Shown piece after piece: positions 4,793-6,402 of a stretch of 6,402 bases of DNA. Numbering within the stretch: the first letter of the stretch is position 1; the number at the start of each line of letters is the position of its first letter. The translations under genes and the position numbers were made by a program. This DNA comes from Candidatus Rokuibacteriota bacterium (GTDB taxonomy: Bacteria > JAUVQV01), in contig JAUVQV010000056.1 in NCBI GenBank assembly GCA_030597995.1, positions 1 to 6,402 on the forward strand, read 5' to 3'. The notes beneath the pieces were generated by a model, which saw nothing but the letters and a program-made list of their open reading frames with translations, was not told the DNA's origin and made no database searches.

Positions 4793-6402
4793 TCACGGCC
4801 TTTCCAGCAGGGCCTGCAGCTCCGCGTCCCCGGGATTCAGGCGATAGGCGATCTCCCATTTTGTCCGGCCCGCCTCTTTTTCCCCGAGCTTCGCCAGGGC
4901 CGAGCCCAATCCTTTCCAAGTATAGGGGTTGAAGGGATTGATTTCCAGGGCCTCCTCGAGGGCCGCCCGCACGCCCGCCCAATCACCGGCGGCCGCAAGC
5001 GCCGCGGCGAGGTTGGTATAGGAAGTAGCGTAACCGGGGTGGATGCGTATCGCCTCTCGAAAACGATCCGCGGCCTCCCCCGCACGGGAGATCTCCAAGA
5101 GGGCCTTCCCGACCTTGTTGAGAACGTAGGGTGAGGAGGGGGAGATCTTTCTGGCCTTTTCATACTCCATCAGTCCCGCGCGCGGCCGCTGCCGGAAGCG
5201 GAGCATGTCACCCAGCGTGAGATGGTTCCGGGCCGCCAGAGGCTGCCATCTCTGGAGGTCCCACTCCTCCTCTCCCCCGCCTTCTCCCCCGGAGAGGACT
5301 TTGAGCTCGGGAATAACCAGATCCTTTATTTCCCGGAAATCTCTGCGCTCCAGGTCCGACCGCCAGCGCTTCTCGAATTCGGCCAGCCCCACACCCAGCG
5401 CCTCACTCAGGACGGGACTCATTCCCCGATAAGGCTCTTCCAGGGCCAGGCCCTGCAGGAGACGGCGGAGACCGTCCGCCTTCCACTCTTTGAGGATGTA
5501 GTCCACCGCCAGGGCGCTCTCGGCGAAAGCCAGACGCACCTGCCCCATCGATGAGAGACGGACCAGAGAAGGCTCCATTTCGTCGAAACGGACGAGGGCT
5601 TCTTCCCGGAGGGCACGGGCGATCAGGCTCCGGTCGGCATCGTGGAGAAAAAGGCTCTCAGGGGAACGCCACATGGTTTCACCGTATCTCGCCACCCCCT
5701 CCTGGAGCCAGATCGGGGCGCGGTTGGCGGTCATCCGCACGAGAAGGTAGTGCAGGTATTCATGATTGAGGGAGTCCCGCCAGCGATAGCCCTGGAGGAG
5801 GAGACGGGGGGAGAGGAGCATGATCTTGTTGTACTTGCAGATGCCGATCGCCCCGGCGGTCTCGATCTCCTTTTTGGACAGGCTGGAGACTTTTTCGAAG
5901 TCCGCCGCCGTAGGAATGATCTCCACCCGGACCTTCTCAGAAGGAAAATATCCCAACAGTTCTCCGAAGGAGCGATACCCGGCCTCGAGGGCCCTCAACG
6001 CCGGCTCCACCAGAACCCAGTCCTTCCGGGGGTCGAAGAAGAGAATGAAGTGCTCTCCCTCCCGCGAGGCGAACCGCTGCGACATCTCGAGGGTGTCGCC
6101 CACCAGCCTCGACATTTCGGCAATCTCCGTCTCGACGAGAGCCGGCGGCGGAAGCTCTTCCAGGATTTTCACCGCCGCCGCATAGTTTCCGGAATAGAAC
6201 TCCAGCATGGCGCCGGCCCAGGCGACCGGAAGGCCGCCGCCGTCCGGCAACGCCTCCAGTGCCTTCCGGGTCTCGGCGAGGTCCCATCGCGCCAGGGCCG
6301 ACATAGCCCGTTGGAGACCCTCATAGATCCCGGTGGAGGGCTCGGCGGGGGAAGAGAGCATGACGGTGGCTGACACCAGGATCACATACAGTGCGCTTTT
6401 CC
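4793..6402 (-). CDS. Exported gluzincin-type metallopeptidase-like protein with TPR repeats (5' end beyond window)
   Basis: The frame is open to the right edge. A GTG at 6385 would give 530 residues, but the codons upstream (K-S-A-L-Y-V) continue a basic-then-hydrophobic signal peptide ending near SSPAEP. The true start is therefore probably just outside. Numbered from the GTG, residues 105-300 resemble the peptidase MA family. LNHEYLHYLL gives HExxH (H208, E209, H212), and PIWLQEGVARYGE supplies E229 as a likely third zinc ligand 17 residues on, as in gluzincins. Four TPR-like units fill about 383-518 (for example the segment ending EAIRIHPGY, then NLAAALAAAGD and KGLGSALAKLGE), and a helical TPR-like stretch lies at 20-80. 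It should act in the periplasm or outside the membrane as a peptidase or peptide-binding scaffold; the substrate is unknown. It is the first visible gene of the moxR-DUF58-batA-like operon, 32 bases ahead of moxR. There is no lipobox cysteine in the visible part. Confidence 0.82.
   Translation of the reverse strand, partial: KSALYVILVSATVMLSSPAEPSTGIYEGLQRAMSALARWDLAETRKALEALPDGGGLPVAWAGAMLEFYSGNYAAAVKILEELPPPALVETEIAEMSRLVGDTLEMSQRFASREGEHFILFFDPRKDWVLVEPALRALEAGYRSFGELLGYFPSEKVRVEIIPTAADFEKVSSLSKKEIETAGAIGICKYNKIMLLSPRLLLQGYRWRDSLNHEYLHYLLVRMTANRAPIWLQEGVARYGETMWRSPESLFLHDADRSLIARALREEALVRFDEMEPSLVRLSSMGQVRLAFAESALAVDYILKEWKADGLRRLLQGLALEEPYRGMSPVLSEALGVGLAEFEKRWRSDLERRDFREIKDLVIPELKVLSGGEGGGEEEWDLQRWQPLAARNHLTLGDMLRFRQRPRAGLMEYEKARKISPSSPYVLNKVGKALLEISRAGEAADRFREAIRIHPGYATSYTNLAAALAAAGDWAGVRAALEEALEINPFNPYTWKGLGSALAKLGEKEAGRTKWEIAYRLNPGDAELQALLERP

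Noticed and set aside
4761..4982. N-terminal extension of the MoxR frame (411 residues)
   Set aside because: The extension lies inside the 3' end of the peptidase/TPR gene, is low-complexity G/R-rich, and a strong Shine-Dalgarno and the family N-terminus mark the start at 4760.

Overview
The window looks like chromosomal DNA from a GC-rich, probably Gram-negative bacterium with an exported-protein programme. The gene content and the system II cytochrome c maturation gene would fit lineages such as Desulfobacterota, Nitrospirota, Acidobacteriota or related candidate phyla. No ribosomal RNA or other taxonomic marker is present, so this is only an impression. Every gene I can support is on the minus strand, so transcription runs from the right edge to the left.

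Right to left, positions 6402 to 708 hold a tightly packed four-gene operon. It begins with an exported metallopeptidase-like protein that has a HEYLH gluzincin motif and C-terminal TPR repeats; its 5' end is cut by the window edge. Next comes a MoxR-family AAA+ ATPase with a strong ribosome binding site, then a DUF58 protein with an intact MIDAS-type von Willebrand A site. Last is a large BatA-like membrane protein with an N-terminal two-helix anchor, a vWA domain, a beta-sandwich region, a GATase1-like fold and a C-terminal membrane helix. Gaps shrink from 32 bases to overlaps of 11 and 1 bases, so co-transcription and translational coupling are likely. MoxR ATPases usually act as chaperones or remodellers for vWA partner proteins. 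Here the likely picture is a cytoplasmic MoxR-DUF58 pair working with a membrane-anchored vWA protein and an exported peptidase/TPR protein on an envelope task that the sequence does not name.

Positions 183 to 707 are non-coding. They contain a mosaic repeat element (about 326-591) made of seven or so degenerate tandem copies of a 28-36 base hairpin-forming unit bounded by imperfect inverted ends. They also hold a separate perfect 9-bp GC-rich stem-loop (611-630) that resembles REP or IS200/IS605-type ends, and a plausible extended -10 promoter (235-263) reading leftwards.

Positions 1 to 182 hold the first 60 or so codons of a CcsB/ResC-type cytochrome c biogenesis membrane protein, cut by the left edge and apparently driven by its own promoter. 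I found no CRISPR array, tRNA, rRNA, intact transposase or convincing plus-strand gene. The operon is a less-described variant of the MoxR/Bat theme rather than a clearly new system.
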